Under the pieces are notes generated by a model. The model ran no database searches. It was not told the DNA's origin and was given only the letters and a program-made list of their open reading frames with translations. A stretch of 64,000 nt of DNA, from contig NZ_JAIVLH010000005.1 of assembly GCF_020524345.1 (NCBI RefSeq), positions 1 through 64,000 on the forward strand. Reading direction: 5' to 3'. This DNA comes from Metabacillus niabensis. GTDB lineage: Bacteria > Bacillota > Bacilli > Bacillales > Bacillaceae. Shown here in pieces: positions 45,703 through 54,374 of the stretch. Both the position numbers and the translations under genes were made by a program. Positions within the stretch are counted from its first letter, which is position 1. Each line of letters starts with the position of its first letter.

Positions 45703-45945
45703 TGAGTATTTTTCAGAAAATGTATAGAAATGAATGGGAATATCCTATATAATCAAAATAATCAAATTAAAGTTTCGTTTGTAAGTTAAAATAATTTAAT
45801 TGATTAACAAATGAAAAAACATCCGCATAAATTAGTAATTAGATCCATACCTATTGTAGGGGAACAATATATAGAAAGAGGGGGGATAATACCTAGCAGG
45901 AATGTGCCAAAGAGAAATGACATCTTATGTAAAGGGTGAGAAGAA
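45703..45945. other. Gene-free stretch before the chromate transporter genes
   Basis: About 240 bp of AT-rich sequence. I see no ORF, repeat or confident promoter. TATATAATC near 45750 could be a -10 but lacks a good -35. Confidence 0.45.
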
Positions 45946-46521
45946 ATGAAACACCTTCAATTATTTTTAGCATTTTTTCGAGTGGGCATGTTGGGGTATG
46001 GTGGAGGACCTTCATCAATTCCACTTGTTCACAAAGAAGTAGTCGATAAATATAAATGGATGAATGATGATGAGTTTGCTGATGTATTAGCGCTTGGAAA
46101 TACATTGCCTGGACCAATTGCAACGAAAATGGCCGGTTATATTGGGTATCGTGTAGGAGGTATATTAGGGCTTATTAATGCCACACTCTCCACTATTCTT
46201 CCAACGATCGTTCTAATGATTGTCTTATTGACAACGATTTCCTCCATAAAGGATTATCCTTGGGTTCAAGGAATGACAGCAGCAGTAGTACCTGTAGTTG
46301 GAGTTATGTTAGCAACATTGACATGGGATTTTTTTAAAAAATCACAAACATCAATGGGCTGGGTGAAAGCAATTGCATTTATAGGTGGTAGTTTTCTTTT
46401 TATGGAGATTTTAGGTCTACATCCAGCTGTTTTAATCGTGGTATTATTGATTGCTGCTGTCATGATAAAAGATAAAAAACCTGAAGAAGAGAGCAATGTA
46501 GAGAGGGGGAATGCATCGTGA
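45946..46521 (+). CDS. Chromate transporter subunit (CHR domain, first half)
   Basis: 191 aa with one chromate-transporter domain: FFRVGMLGYGGGPSSIPLVHKEVVDKYKWMNDDEFADVLALGNTLPGPIATKMAGYIG. A single CHR domain, with the second domain encoded by the next gene, is the short-chain split form. Overlaps it by 4 bp. Expected role: chromate efflux, or transport of a related oxyanion. Confidence 0.9.
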   Translation: MKHLQLFLAFFRVGMLGYGGGPSSIPLVHKEVVDKYKWMNDDEFADVLALGNTLPGPIATKMAGYIGYRVGGILGLINATLSTILPTIVLMIVLLTTISSIKDYPWVQGMTAAVVPVVGVMLATLTWDFFKKSQTSMGWVKAIAFIGGSFLFMEILGLHPAVLIVVLLIAAVMIKDKKPEEESNVERGNAS

Positions 46522-47045
46522 TCTATTGGGAGATATTTCTTGCCTTTTTTATTCCGGGAATATTAGGGTATGGGGGTGGTCCAGCTTCGATCCCACTGAT
46601 TGAAAATGAAGTTGTTGATCGCTATGGATGGATGAATGCTCGGGAGTTTAGTGAGGTACTTGCATTAGGAAATGCCTTGCCGGGTCCAATTGCAACAAAG
46701 ATGGCCGGTTATATTGGCTACGAACAGGGTGGTATTTTAGGTAGCTTAGTTGGTATTTTTGCTACAGTGGCACCGTCTCTTATTTTAATGATTGTCTTAT
46801 TGGGATTTTTATATAAATACAAAGATTCTCCTAAGGTAAAACGAATGACCACTTTTATTCGTCCAACAATCGCAGTTTTACTTGGGGTAATGGCATACGG
46901 CTTTTTCTTCACTTCTTATCAGGATACAGGAATTTGGCAAACCATGTTCCTTGTGGTGGCTAGTTTTTTCTTATTAGAAAAATTAAAGGTCCATCCAGCC
47001 TTGGTTATTGTGGCTGCGATGGGATATGGAGCGGTCTTTATATGA
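46518..47045 (+). CDS. Chromate transporter subunit (CHR domain, second half)
   Basis: 175 aa from GTG 46518. Homologous to its neighbour (FFIPGILGYGGGPASIPLIENEVVDRYGWMNAREFSEVLALGNALPGPIATKMAGYIG). The two half-proteins likely form a heterodimer equivalent to long-chain ChrA. Confidence 0.9.
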   Translation: MIYWEIFLAFFIPGILGYGGGPASIPLIENEVVDRYGWMNAREFSEVLALGNALPGPIATKMAGYIGYEQGGILGSLVGIFATVAPSLILMIVLLGFLYKYKDSPKVKRMTTFIRPTIAVLLGVMAYGFFFTSYQDTGIWQTMFLVVASFFLLEKLKVHPALVIVAAMGYGAVFI

Positions 47046-47079
47046 AATCCCAAGCTTTTTTAAGCTTGGGATTTTTTAT
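47045..47079. terminator. Bidirectional terminator between chr and hxlR-type genes
   Basis: AAATCCCAAGCTT / AAGCTTGGGATTT perfect stem with T-run, overlapping the chr stop; the convergent gene ends at 47076. Confidence 0.88.
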
Positions 47080-47441
47080 TTAGTATTAAGTATACTCTCT
47101 TCTAATACCTCATTTTTATCTCCATATACTTGTGTTAAATGGCTTTCTCCCCAAGCACATAAGGCATCCAAAATTTGTTCAAGGCTTTTACCATATTCAC
47201 TTAATTCATATTCTACTTTAGGTGGAATTTCATGATAAACAATACGATTGATGACACCGTCTTCCTCTAATTCGCGTAATTGTTGAGTTAACATCTTTTG
47301 AGTGATATTAGGCATTAATCGCTTTAATTCACTTGTTCGTTTTTTTCCGTGAGTAAGGTGACACAAGATGACACATTTCCATTTCCCACCGATTACTTCT
47401 AAAGTAGCTTCAACCGCAATATTGTATTTTTTCTTTTGCAT
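47076..47441 (-). CDS. HxlR-family transcriptional regulator
   Basis: 121 aa from ATG 47441 (GGAGG just upstream; GTG 47453 overlaps that SD). HxlR winged helix: EVIGGKWKCVILCHLTHGKKRTSELKRLMPNITQKMLTQQLRELEEDGVI. Divergent from an MFS exporter and an aldo-keto reductase, its probable targets. A single Cys (GKWKCVI) near the N-terminus could be redox- or electrophile-sensing as in YodB-type members. Confidence 0.9.
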   Translation of the reverse strand: MQKKKYNIAVEATLEVIGGKWKCVILCHLTHGKKRTSELKRLMPNITQKMLTQQLRELEEDGVINRIVYHEIPPKVEYELSEYGKSLEQILDALCAWGESHLTQVYGDKNEVLEESILNTK

Positions 47442-47458
47442 AGTTTCCTCCACAATAT

Positions 47459-47501
47459 GATAGGTACAAAAAAGTTCCTATATCACTTCTTGGTACCTAT
47501 C
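47459..47501. promoter_or_regulatory. Probable HxlR operator region
   Basis: ATAGGTAC-N6-GTTCCTAT (47460-47467 and 47474-47481) is an 8-bp inverted repeat with one mismatch. A second GGTACCTATC palindrome follows at 47492-47501. Both lie in the divergent promoter region of the HxlR and MFS genes. Confidence 0.55.
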
Positions 47502-47638
47502 GTACTTTAAAGTGCGTTCTTCTCAAATTAAATCGTATATATCATAATAACATTTGCCGATCGATTTTCACCATTTATTTTATCGTCTGCATGCAGAAGG
47601 TGAATCATACAATAGTATCTATTTTAGGAGGAGACAAA

Positions 47639-48817
47639 ATGTCTTTAGATAAAAAAAGAAGCATTTTCGCGCTACTTGCATTAGCGGTTAGTGCTTTTGC
47701 TATAGGAACTACTGAATTTATTAGTGTAGGATTATTGCCGCTTATTTCAGAGGATTTGCACATACCTGTCACAACAGCTGGTTTAACTGTATCTTTATAC
47801 GCATTAGGAGTTACGTTTGGGGCACCAATCCTTACATCTCTAACTTCTAGTATGTCACGAAAAACGTTACTGCTTTTGATTATGATTATTTTTATTGTTG
47901 GTAATTCCCTGGCTGCGAGTTCGACTAGTGTAGGAATTTTACTTTTTGCCCGAGTTCTTTCAGCTTTTTCTCATGGCGTTTTTATGTCAATTGGTTCAAC
48001 GATTGCAGCTAATTTGGTACCTGAAAATAAACGGGCTAGTGCCATTTCAATCATGTTTACAGGTCTAACTGTAGCAACTGTGACAGGGGTGCCGCTTGGA
48101 ACATTTATTGGTCAGCAATTTGGATGGAGGGCTGCCTTTCTTGCCATCATTTTTGTTGGGGTAATTGCTCTTATCGCTAACAGTATCCTTGTTCCGTCTG
48201 ATTTACCGAAGGGAGCAAGAACAACTTTCAAAGACCAATTCAAGATTCTTTCAAATGGCCGTCTTTTACTTTTATTCATTATAACGGCCTTAGGTTATGG
48301 TGGAACATTTGTTGTCTTTACTTATCTCTCACCATTGCTTCAACATGTGACAGGGTTTAAAGAGGGTGTTGTGGCGATTATCTTACTTGTTTATGGGATT
48401 GCGATTGCAGTAGGTAATGTCATAGGTGGGAAACTCGCAAATCAAAATCCCCTAAAGGCATTGTTTTATATGTTTATTGTTCAGTCCATTATTCTTATTG
48501 TTCTTACATTTACTGCTCCATTTAAAATTGCCGGGATAATTACGATTATTTTTATGGGACTTCTTGCTTTTATGAATGTTCCCGGTTTACAAGTGCATGT
48601 TGTCACACTTGCGGAGAAATTTGTTCCTAGTGCAGTAGATGTGGCATCAGCGATTAATATTGCAGCATTTAATGCCGGTATTGCGATCGGATCTTATGTA
48701 GGAGGAATCATCACCGATTCCATTGGGTTGATTCATACGGCATGGATTGGTGGGCTCATGGTTATGGGCGCTGTTATTTTAACAGGATGGAGTCGTTTGT
48801 TGGAAAAACAAGATTGA
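47639..48817 (+). CDS. MFS drug/metabolite exporter (DHA, AraJ/YdhP-like)
   Basis: 392 aa from ATG 47639 (AGGAGG upstream; the frame is open from 47591). Twelve helices, starting LLALAVSAFAIGTTEFISVGLLPLI, with the motif-C-like GLTVATVTGVPLGTFIG of antiporters. Forms an operon with the aldo-keto reductase 58 bp downstream. HxlR control suggests response to a toxic electrophile or antibiotic. Confidence 0.87.
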   Translation: MSLDKKRSIFALLALAVSAFAIGTTEFISVGLLPLISEDLHIPVTTAGLTVSLYALGVTFGAPILTSLTSSMSRKTLLLLIMIIFIVGNSLAASSTSVGILLFARVLSAFSHGVFMSIGSTIAANLVPENKRASAISIMFTGLTVATVTGVPLGTFIGQQFGWRAAFLAIIFVGVIALIANSILVPSDLPKGARTTFKDQFKILSNGRLLLLFIITALGYGGTFVVFTYLSPLLQHVTGFKEGVVAIILLVYGIAIAVGNVIGGKLANQNPLKALFYMFIVQSIILIVLTFTAPFKIAGIITIIFMGLLAFMNVPGLQVHVVTLAEKFVPSAVDVASAINIAAFNAGIAIGSYVGGIITDSIGLIHTAWIGGLMVMGAVILTGWSRLLEKQD

Positions 48818-48875
48818 CAGATTTTTACGGGTGGAGTGGGTGGGAGTACAAATAATTTAATGGGAGGATGTTTTC

Positions 48876-49718
48876 GTGATAAATGGTTTACAAGAAACAA
48901 CAGCTTTGCATAATGGAGTAAAAATGCCTTGGTTTGGCATCGGTGTGTTTAAAGTAGAAGAAGGCCCGGAATTGGTGAATGCATTAAAAGCTGCTATTAA
49001 GCATGGGTATAGAAGTATTGATACAGCAGCTATTTACGGAAATGAAGAGGGTGTTGGTGAAGGCATTCGAGAAGGGATAAAGGAAGCACAAATTTCTAGA
49101 CAGGATTTATTTATAACCTCTAAGGTTTGGAATGCAGACCTTGGGTATGAATTAACATTAAAAGCATTTGAAAGTAGCTTACAAAAACTAGGCTTGGAGT
49201 ATTTGGATTTATATCTTATTCACTGGCCTGTTGAAGGTAAATATAAAGATGCATGGAGAGCGTTAGAAACTCTTTATAAACAAGGAAAAGTAAAAGCGAT
49301 CGGTGTTAGCAATTTCCAAATTCATCATCTTGAAGATTTGATGATGAGTGCTGAAATTAAACCGATGATTAATCAAGTAGAGTACCACCCGCGTTTAACT
49401 CAAAAGGAACTTCAAGAATTTTGTCAAAAACATGAGATCCAGCTTGAAGCTTGGTCACCATTAATGCAAGGTGAGTTGTTGGACAACGAATCTTTACAGA
49501 GTATTTCTGCTAAATATCAAAAAACCATTGCACAAATTATATTACGTTGGGATCTTCAAAACGGTGTGATCACAATTCCGAAATCTACAAAAGAACACAG
49601 AATCATTGAAAATGCATCCATTTTTGATTTTGAATTAACAAAAGAGGATATGGAGAAGATCAATTCCTTAAATGAGAATAAGCGTATTGGACCGGACCCG
49701 GATCATTTTGATTTCTAA
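48876..49718 (+). CDS. Aldo/keto reductase
   Basis: 280 aa from GTG 48876. AKR catalytic tetrad visible: Asp and Tyr in YRSIDTAAIYGNEEGVG, Lys in FITSKVW, His in DLYLIHWPVEG. NADPH-site IPKSTKEHRI near the end. Resembles YtbE/YvgN-type methylglyoxal and general aldehyde reductases of Bacillus. Confidence 0.9.
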   Translation: MINGLQETTALHNGVKMPWFGIGVFKVEEGPELVNALKAAIKHGYRSIDTAAIYGNEEGVGEGIREGIKEAQISRQDLFITSKVWNADLGYELTLKAFESSLQKLGLEYLDLYLIHWPVEGKYKDAWRALETLYKQGKVKAIGVSNFQIHHLEDLMMSAEIKPMINQVEYHPRLTQKELQEFCQKHEIQLEAWSPLMQGELLDNESLQSISAKYQKTIAQIILRWDLQNGVITIPKSTKEHRIIENASIFDFELTKEDMEKINSLNENKRIGPDPDHFDF

Positions 49719-49734
49719 GGATTATGATGAAAAA

Positions 49735-49760
49735 GGGGCAGTCAATAAAATGACTGCCCT
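49735..49760. terminator. Hairpin terminator, mainly for the minus-strand ykgA gene
   Basis: GGGGCAGTCA / TGACTGCCC stem. On the minus strand the hairpin is followed by CCCTTTTTCATC, a proper U-tract; on the plus strand it also ends the reductase transcript. Confidence 0.8.
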
Positions 49761-49766
49761 AAACTT

Positions 49767-50618
49767 TTACCCTCTTAACAATGGTAATGTACAGCATCTA
49801 AATGCTCCACCTGATTTAATAATCTCCGTTATATCCACTTCAATGATTTCATATCCACGCTCTCTAAGTTTTCTGTTTACCCCATGATTAATTGGCAAGC
49901 TTAATATTCGCTTGTTACCAATCGATAAAATATTGGTTCCTAATGTCGCTTGCTCTTCCTCTGAAACTTCAATAAGATCATATCTTGAAGCAAGTAATTG
50001 ATGCTTTTCTTCGCTCATTTCACCAGGGAAAATCAACGCCTCATTTGGTGAAATAATGTTGAACACACAATCAAGATGTAAGTATTTATCTGTAAAAGGA
50101 ATAGCCATTATTTCATATGTTGGCAATAGGGTCTGCAAATGCTGAATTGCGACTACATTTGTTCGGTTACTCACTCCAACAAAAATAGTATTTCCATCAA
50201 TAAAAACATCTCCACCTTCAATCATATCTCCAATAAGATTTGTGTACGTAATTTCTTCTTTCTCAAGATAAGAAATAAATTCCTTTTCTTCCCCGACACG
50301 TAAATCATGTGCCATATCGGCAACAAAAACTTGTTGTCCTAATGTAAATCCAATGTCTCGGGTAAACACCTGCTCTGGGAATTTTTGATGAGGGGTTAGT
50401 AAATGAACCTCGATTCCAAGATCTCGTAGAGTTTGGACCAATGCCTGGTGCTGCTTTTTAGCTAACTCTGTATCAATATTTTCTTTTAAATATTGTTTTT
50501 GAGTTTCATTAATAGGTTCTTTAATTGTCATATAATCTGGAGGACAGAGCACTACCTTTTTAAGTGGATCGTATTCGTTTAAGCATGTACATTTTATGTA
50601 ATCCGGACGCTGTGACAT
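49767..50618 (-). CDS. ykgA: Dimethylargininase/amidinotransferase-family hydrolase (YkgA-like)
   Basis: 283 aa. Arg-deiminase/DDAH superfamily: FTRDIGFTLGQQVFVA, IEGGDVFIDGNTIFVG, the catalytic His in YLHLDCVFNII, and the nucleophile Cys near the C-terminus (SGGAFRCCTLPLLRG). SD AGGAGGAG on the minus strand. Probably hydrolyses a guanidino compound such as dimethylarginine; substrate in Bacillus is not certain. Single-gene unit, divergent from the DUF3231 gene. Confidence 0.83.
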   Translation of the reverse strand: MSQRPDYIKCTCLNEYDPLKKVVLCPPDYMTIKEPINETQKQYLKENIDTELAKKQHQALVQTLRDLGIEVHLLTPHQKFPEQVFTRDIGFTLGQQVFVADMAHDLRVGEEKEFISYLEKEEITYTNLIGDMIEGGDVFIDGNTIFVGVSNRTNVVAIQHLQTLLPTYEIMAIPFTDKYLHLDCVFNIISPNEALIFPGEMSEEKHQLLASRYDLIEVSEEEQATLGTNILSIGNKRILSLPINHGVNRKLRERGYEIIEVDITEIIKSGGAFRCCTLPLLRG

Positions 50619-50779
50619 GAATTACTCCTCCTATATCTGTTTTTCTTACTATTCCCTATCATTAGAAGATTGAACCTTATCTTGTTAGAACCTTTATTTT
50701 TGAAGGCTGTAAATAATCTGCATATTTATGTAAATGCAATTGCAAACTATTCTTAATGTCTGCGTATGGGAGGTTTGTT

Positions 50780-51766
50780 ATGATGAATAATAAATCAAAA
50801 ATTGGTGCATCCGAATTTGGTGCGTTATGGGTGACATATCACAAAAAAACAATGATCTTAAGATTCTTGGAACATTTTATACATACATCAGATAATAAAA
50901 AAGCAAAACAACTATTGACAGGGCTACATGGAAAACTTAGTTCTAAAGTAGAAGAAATGAAAGAAATCATTCAAAAAGAAGGAGCAGTTGTTCCCGCAGC
51001 ATTTTCTAGTGAGGATATTAATTTAGATGCACCTGGATTGTTTAGTGAGGGCTTTGATATTATGTTTAGCCGCATTTTAAAGGAAATTAGTTTAGGAATG
51101 TACACGCTCCACATTATATTGTCATATCGGAAGGATCTTATAAAGCTTTATAAGGATCTTAGTGATCTTTCCCAAACCTATTTTGCGCACTTTACAGAAT
51201 TTCTTTTGGAGGAAGGTGTTCTGCAAAAACCGATTATAGTGAATTTGCCTAAATCAACTAGTTATGTAACAGATAAGAGTTATCTAAAAGGATCTCATTT
51301 ATTTGGAGAAAAAAGGAAATTGACTGTTGTGGAGTTTGGTTTCTTATATCACGGCATCGAAACAAATGTGATCGGAATGAAACTGATGGATGGATTTTCT
51401 CAATGTGCAAAGGATGAAGAAGTGAAGAAATATTTCATAAAAGGGAAGGAACTTTCCAAAGAAATGATATCAGAAACAGAAAAAATACTTCTTCAAAATG
51501 ATATTCAGCCTAACATTCCAACTGGAGGAACAACAACCAATTCATCTGTAGCCCCTTTTTCAGATAAGCTTATGATGTATTGTGCATATCTTTTGAGTAA
51601 CTTTAGTATTGGTGGAGAAGGCTTTGGTACGGGATTTAGTATGCGTAAAGATCTAAATTTGAAATTTGGAATTTTTGGAAAAGATACCTATGAGTACATG
51701 AGAGAAGGAGTTTCAATTATGATTTCAAATGGCTGGTTAGAGGAACCGCCTAAAATGGATGTATAA
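50780..51766 (+). CDS. DUF3231-family protein
   Basis: 328 aa from ATG 50780 (GGGAGG 6 nt upstream). Two tandem all-helical DUF3231 repeats (about 1-160 and 170-325): the pattern ASEFGALWVTYHKKTMILRFLEHFI recurs as VVEFGFLYHGIETNVIGMKLMDGF. No signal peptide. The family is restricted mostly to Bacillaceae, resembles ferritin-like four-helix bundles, and has no assigned function. Confidence 0.8.
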   Translation: MMNNKSKIGASEFGALWVTYHKKTMILRFLEHFIHTSDNKKAKQLLTGLHGKLSSKVEEMKEIIQKEGAVVPAAFSSEDINLDAPGLFSEGFDIMFSRILKEISLGMYTLHIILSYRKDLIKLYKDLSDLSQTYFAHFTEFLLEEGVLQKPIIVNLPKSTSYVTDKSYLKGSHLFGEKRKLTVVEFGFLYHGIETNVIGMKLMDGFSQCAKDEEVKKYFIKGKELSKEMISETEKILLQNDIQPNIPTGGTTTNSSVAPFSDKLMMYCAYLLSNFSIGGEGFGTGFSMRKDLNLKFGIFGKDTYEYMREGVSIMISNGWLEEPPKMDV

Positions 51767-51780
51767 TCTTGGTAATTTTT

Positions 51781-51806
51781 AAGGGCCAATGATGGTCCTT
51801 TTTTAT
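51781..51806 (+). terminator. Terminator after the DUF3231 gene
   Basis: AAGGGCCA-ATGA-TGGTCCTT followed by TTTTATTTTT. Confidence 0.82.
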
Positions 51807-51865
51807 TTTTAAAAAATCTGCACTTTTTGTTGTGTAATAAAAATATCTGTGATATATTTCTATTT

Positions 51866-51880
51866 GTGCAAACGGTTTCT
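51866..51880. promoter_or_regulatory. LacI-family operator or cre, site 1
   Basis: GTGCAAACGGTTTCT fits the LacI/CcpA pattern TGNAANCGNWNNCW. It shares TTTGTGCAANCGNTT with site 2, 102 bp downstream. A dedicated LacI regulator is encoded at 55357. Confidence 0.55.
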
Positions 51881-51967
51881 CTAATACGTGCATAAAATTG
51901 TTGCAAAAAAATCAATCTTATTTTTGGGAGAGATAGAAGGACAGCAAGAAACTTTTATCGCGAATTT

Positions 51968-51983
51968 GTGCAATCGTTTGCCT
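51968..51983. promoter_or_regulatory. LacI-family operator or cre, site 2
   Basis: GTGCAATCGTTTGCCT; the core GCAAnCGnTTGC is fully symmetric. It overlaps the likely promoter (TACAAT at 51992-51997) of the binding-protein gene, so it is well placed for repression. Confidence 0.6.
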
Positions 51984-52018
51984 GAATTTAATACAATATA
52001 TCTGACGGGGGTAAGAAT

Positions 52019-53323
52019 ATGCGAAGTAAAAAAGTATTTTTAGGATTATTCTCTATTGTGTTTCTTGTAAGCGTTATACTTGCGGGTTGTGGCAATGCGG
52101 GGTCAAGTGAACCGGAAAAATCAGACGGTGATCAAGTTACATTAGATATCTTCCAATTTAAGGTTGAATTTAAAGATCAATTTGAAGCGGTCGCAAAGCA
52201 ATACGAAGAAGCAAATCCAGGTGTTAAAATCAACATTCAAACTGTAGGTGGTGGAGAAGATTACGGTGCGGCACTAAGATCAAAATTTGCATCAGGTGAT
52301 GAGCCGGCAATCTTCAATATTGGTGGACCGACAGATGTTATTGACTGGGAAGATAGTTTAGCAGATTTATCAAGCAGTAAAGCAGCTGATGCAGCACTTG
52401 AAGGAACTTTAGATGGTGTAACAAAGGACGAGCAAGTGCTTGGGTTGCCATTCAACCAAGAAGGATATGGTTTAATTTATAACACAGAAATTTTTGAAAA
52501 GGCTGAAATCAATCCAGCAGATATTAAAGATATGGCCTCATTAGAAGCAGCGGTTAAAACATTAGATGAAAAAAAATCTGAACTAGGCTTAGAAGCGGTA
52601 TTTGCATTACCGGCAAAAGAAACTTGGGTAACAGGTTTGCATTTATCAAATGCTTTCATTTCACCTGAGTTTGATGGAAATGTAACAAGTGCTTTTGAAG
52701 CAAAAACAATTGATTTTAAATATGGCGAAGCAATGAAAAATTTCATTGATCTACAAAGCAAACATTCCGTACAGCCAGTAGTAAGTCTTGATTATTCGCA
52801 ACAAGTAGAAGAGTTATTCTCTACAGGGAAAGTGGCAATGATTCAACAAGGTAACTGGGTTTATGGATCAATCGCAGGTATTGACGAAGAATTAGCAAAC
52901 AACAAAGTAGGTATTTTACCAATTCCAGTACCTGGATATAAAGAAAATGCAGTTCCTGTAGGGGTTCCGATGTATTGGGCAGTAAACAAAAACAAAGATG
53001 AAAAAGTAATTGAAGAATCAACAAAATTTTTGGACTGGTTATATACATCTGATGAAGGAAAAGAAGTAGTTATTAAAGATTTCAAATTTGTTCCAGCATA
53101 CGAAGGATATGATGCTTCATTAATTTCAGACCCATTGTCAAAACAAATTTATGAATATGCTGAAGCTGGAAATACAATTGGTTGGGTATTTATGGGTTAT
53201 CCGGCAAACTGGGGTCAAGATAAGCTAGGTGCGAACATCCAAAAATATTTAAGTGAAGAAGCTACTTGGGAAGAAATAATGGAAGAAACAAAATCTGCTT
53301 GGGAAGAGTCAAGAGCAGAATAA
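52019..53323 (+). CDS. ABC sugar importer, solute-binding lipoprotein
   Basis: 434 aa; signal peptide ending in lipobox LAGC, then a charged linker. The mature N-terminus VTLDIFQFKVEFKDQ and VGGGEDYGAALRSKFASGDEPAIF closely match the protein at 18996. First gene of its operon, followed by two hairpins (53341-53449) before the permeases, which suggests deliberate uneven expression. Probable alpha-glucoside or similar oligosaccharide receptor by family feel only; substrate unproven. Confidence 0.92.
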   Translation: MRSKKVFLGLFSIVFLVSVILAGCGNAGSSEPEKSDGDQVTLDIFQFKVEFKDQFEAVAKQYEEANPGVKINIQTVGGGEDYGAALRSKFASGDEPAIFNIGGPTDVIDWEDSLADLSSSKAADAALEGTLDGVTKDEQVLGLPFNQEGYGLIYNTEIFEKAEINPADIKDMASLEAAVKTLDEKKSELGLEAVFALPAKETWVTGLHLSNAFISPEFDGNVTSAFEAKTIDFKYGEAMKNFIDLQSKHSVQPVVSLDYSQQVEELFSTGKVAMIQQGNWVYGSIAGIDEELANNKVGILPIPVPGYKENAVPVGVPMYWAVNKNKDEKVIEESTKFLDWLYTSDEGKEVVIKDFKFVPAYEGYDASLISDPLSKQIYEYAEAGNTIGWVFMGYPANWGQDKLGANIQKYLSEEATWEEIMEETKSAWEESRAE

Positions 53324-53340
53324 GTTTTCTTTTTCCTAAC

Positions 53341-53375
53341 TTAAACCAAAGTAGCAATCTGCTACTTTGGTTTAA
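53341..53375 (+). terminator. Intercistronic hairpin 1
   Basis: A perfect 15-bp stem (TTAAACCAAAGTAGC / GCTACTTTGGTTTAA) with a 5-nt loop, 18 bp after the binding-protein stop and lacking a T-run. Likely a 3' stabiliser or partial terminator. Confidence 0.8.
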
Positions 53376-53384
53376 GTGTCATTC

Positions 53385-53449
53385 ATGGAGTGGTATTAAC
53401 ATGAGCCACTCCATAATCGAAGGGATGAACTACTTTCGATTATGGAGTG
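53385..53449 (+). promoter_or_regulatory. Mutually exclusive hairpins (candidate RNA switch)
   Basis: Segment A (53385-53393, ATGGAGTGG) is complementary to part of segment B (CCACTCCAT, 53406-53414). B as a whole (53407-53421) is also perfectly complementary over 15 bp to segment C (53435-53449). A-B and B-C cannot form together. The B arm (CATAATCGAAG) resembles the 20-bp array unit found at 45001 and 57881. Located between the binding protein and the permease SD. Confidence 0.55.
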
Positions 53450-53510
53450 TCTTATGATGAATGACGCTTTATGGAAATATCAGCTAATAAAAAGTTGGAG
53501 GGATTTATAT

Positions 53511-54374
53511 ATGATGCGTACTCGGGATTTAGCATATTGGTTGTTCTTAGCACCTGTCCTGTTTGCATTAGCCGTTGTTATCATTTTACCGTTAATAATC
53601 GGTGTTTATTATTCGTTTACAGATTGGAATGGAATTAAAGTTGGTTCTTTTATTGGACTAGAAAACTATATTGATGCATTTAAAGATAAAGAGTTTCTAG
53701 CATCCCTTTGGTTTACAGTTAAGTTTTCTGTTATATCCATTATACTAACAAATGCTATCGGATTAGGTTTGGCATTAATCGTTACTACAAAGATTAAATC
53801 AAGTAAATTTCTAAGAACGATTTTCTTTATGCCTAACCTCATTGGCGGATTAATCCTAGGTTTCATTTGGCAGTTTATTTTCATAAAAGTTTTTGCAGGT
53901 ATTGGGGACATTTTAGGTATAGAATCATTAAAAGGCTGGCTTTCAACAACAGAAACAGGATTCTGGGGATTAGTCATATTAATGAGCTGGCAAATGGCTG
54001 GCTATATCATGATCATTTATATATCTTATTTGGAAGGGTTACCTAGTGAATTACTTGAAGCTTCTGAGATTGATGGGGCTGGACCATTCCAACGATTCAG
54101 ATATATCATTTTCCCGTTAGTCGCACCTGCATTTACAGTGAGTATGTTCTTAACTCTTTCAAATTCATTCAAGTTATATGATCAGAACTTATCATTAACA
54201 AATGGGGGACCATATAACTCTACTCAAATGGTTGCGATGGAAATTTTTAAAACAGCATTCGGGGAAAGAGATATGGCGTATGCTCAAGCTAAAGCAGTTG
54301 TGTTCTTTATCATTGTTGCTGTGATTTCCTTGACTCAAGTGTATATCAACAAGAAAAAGGAGGTTGAAATGTAA
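53511..54374 (+). CDS. ABC sugar importer, permease (MalF/UgpA type)
   Basis: 287 aa from ATG 53511, 8 nt after GGAGGG. The frame is open from 53442, but that ATG lies inside the hairpin. Six helices, EAA loop LEASEIDGAGPFQRFRYIIFPLVAP, end KKKEVEM. Paralogue of the 17132 permease. Stop shares one base with the next start (TAATG), exactly as in the paralogous operon. Confidence 0.9.
   Translation: MMRTRDLAYWLFLAPVLFALAVVIILPLIIGVYYSFTDWNGIKVGSFIGLENYIDAFKDKEFLASLWFTVKFSVISIILTNAIGLGLALIVTTKIKSSKFLRTIFFMPNLIGGLILGFIWQFIFIKVFAGIGDILGIESLKGWLSTTETGFWGLVILMSWQMAGYIMIIYISYLEGLPSELLEASEIDGAGPFQRFRYIIFPLVAPAFTVSMFLTLSNSFKLYDQNLSLTNGGPYNSTQMVAMEIFKTAFGERDMAYAQAKAVVFFIIVAVISLTQVYINKKKEVEM

Noticed and set aside
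47008-47235. 75-codon plus-strand frame between chr and MFS genes
   Set aside because: Overlaps the chr stop, the terminator and the HxlR gene on the other strand; no SD.
53442-53510. Upstream start of the permease at 53511
   Set aside because: The ATG at 53442 lies in the right arm of a 15-bp hairpin with no SD; ATG 53511 has GGAGGG at ideal distance.
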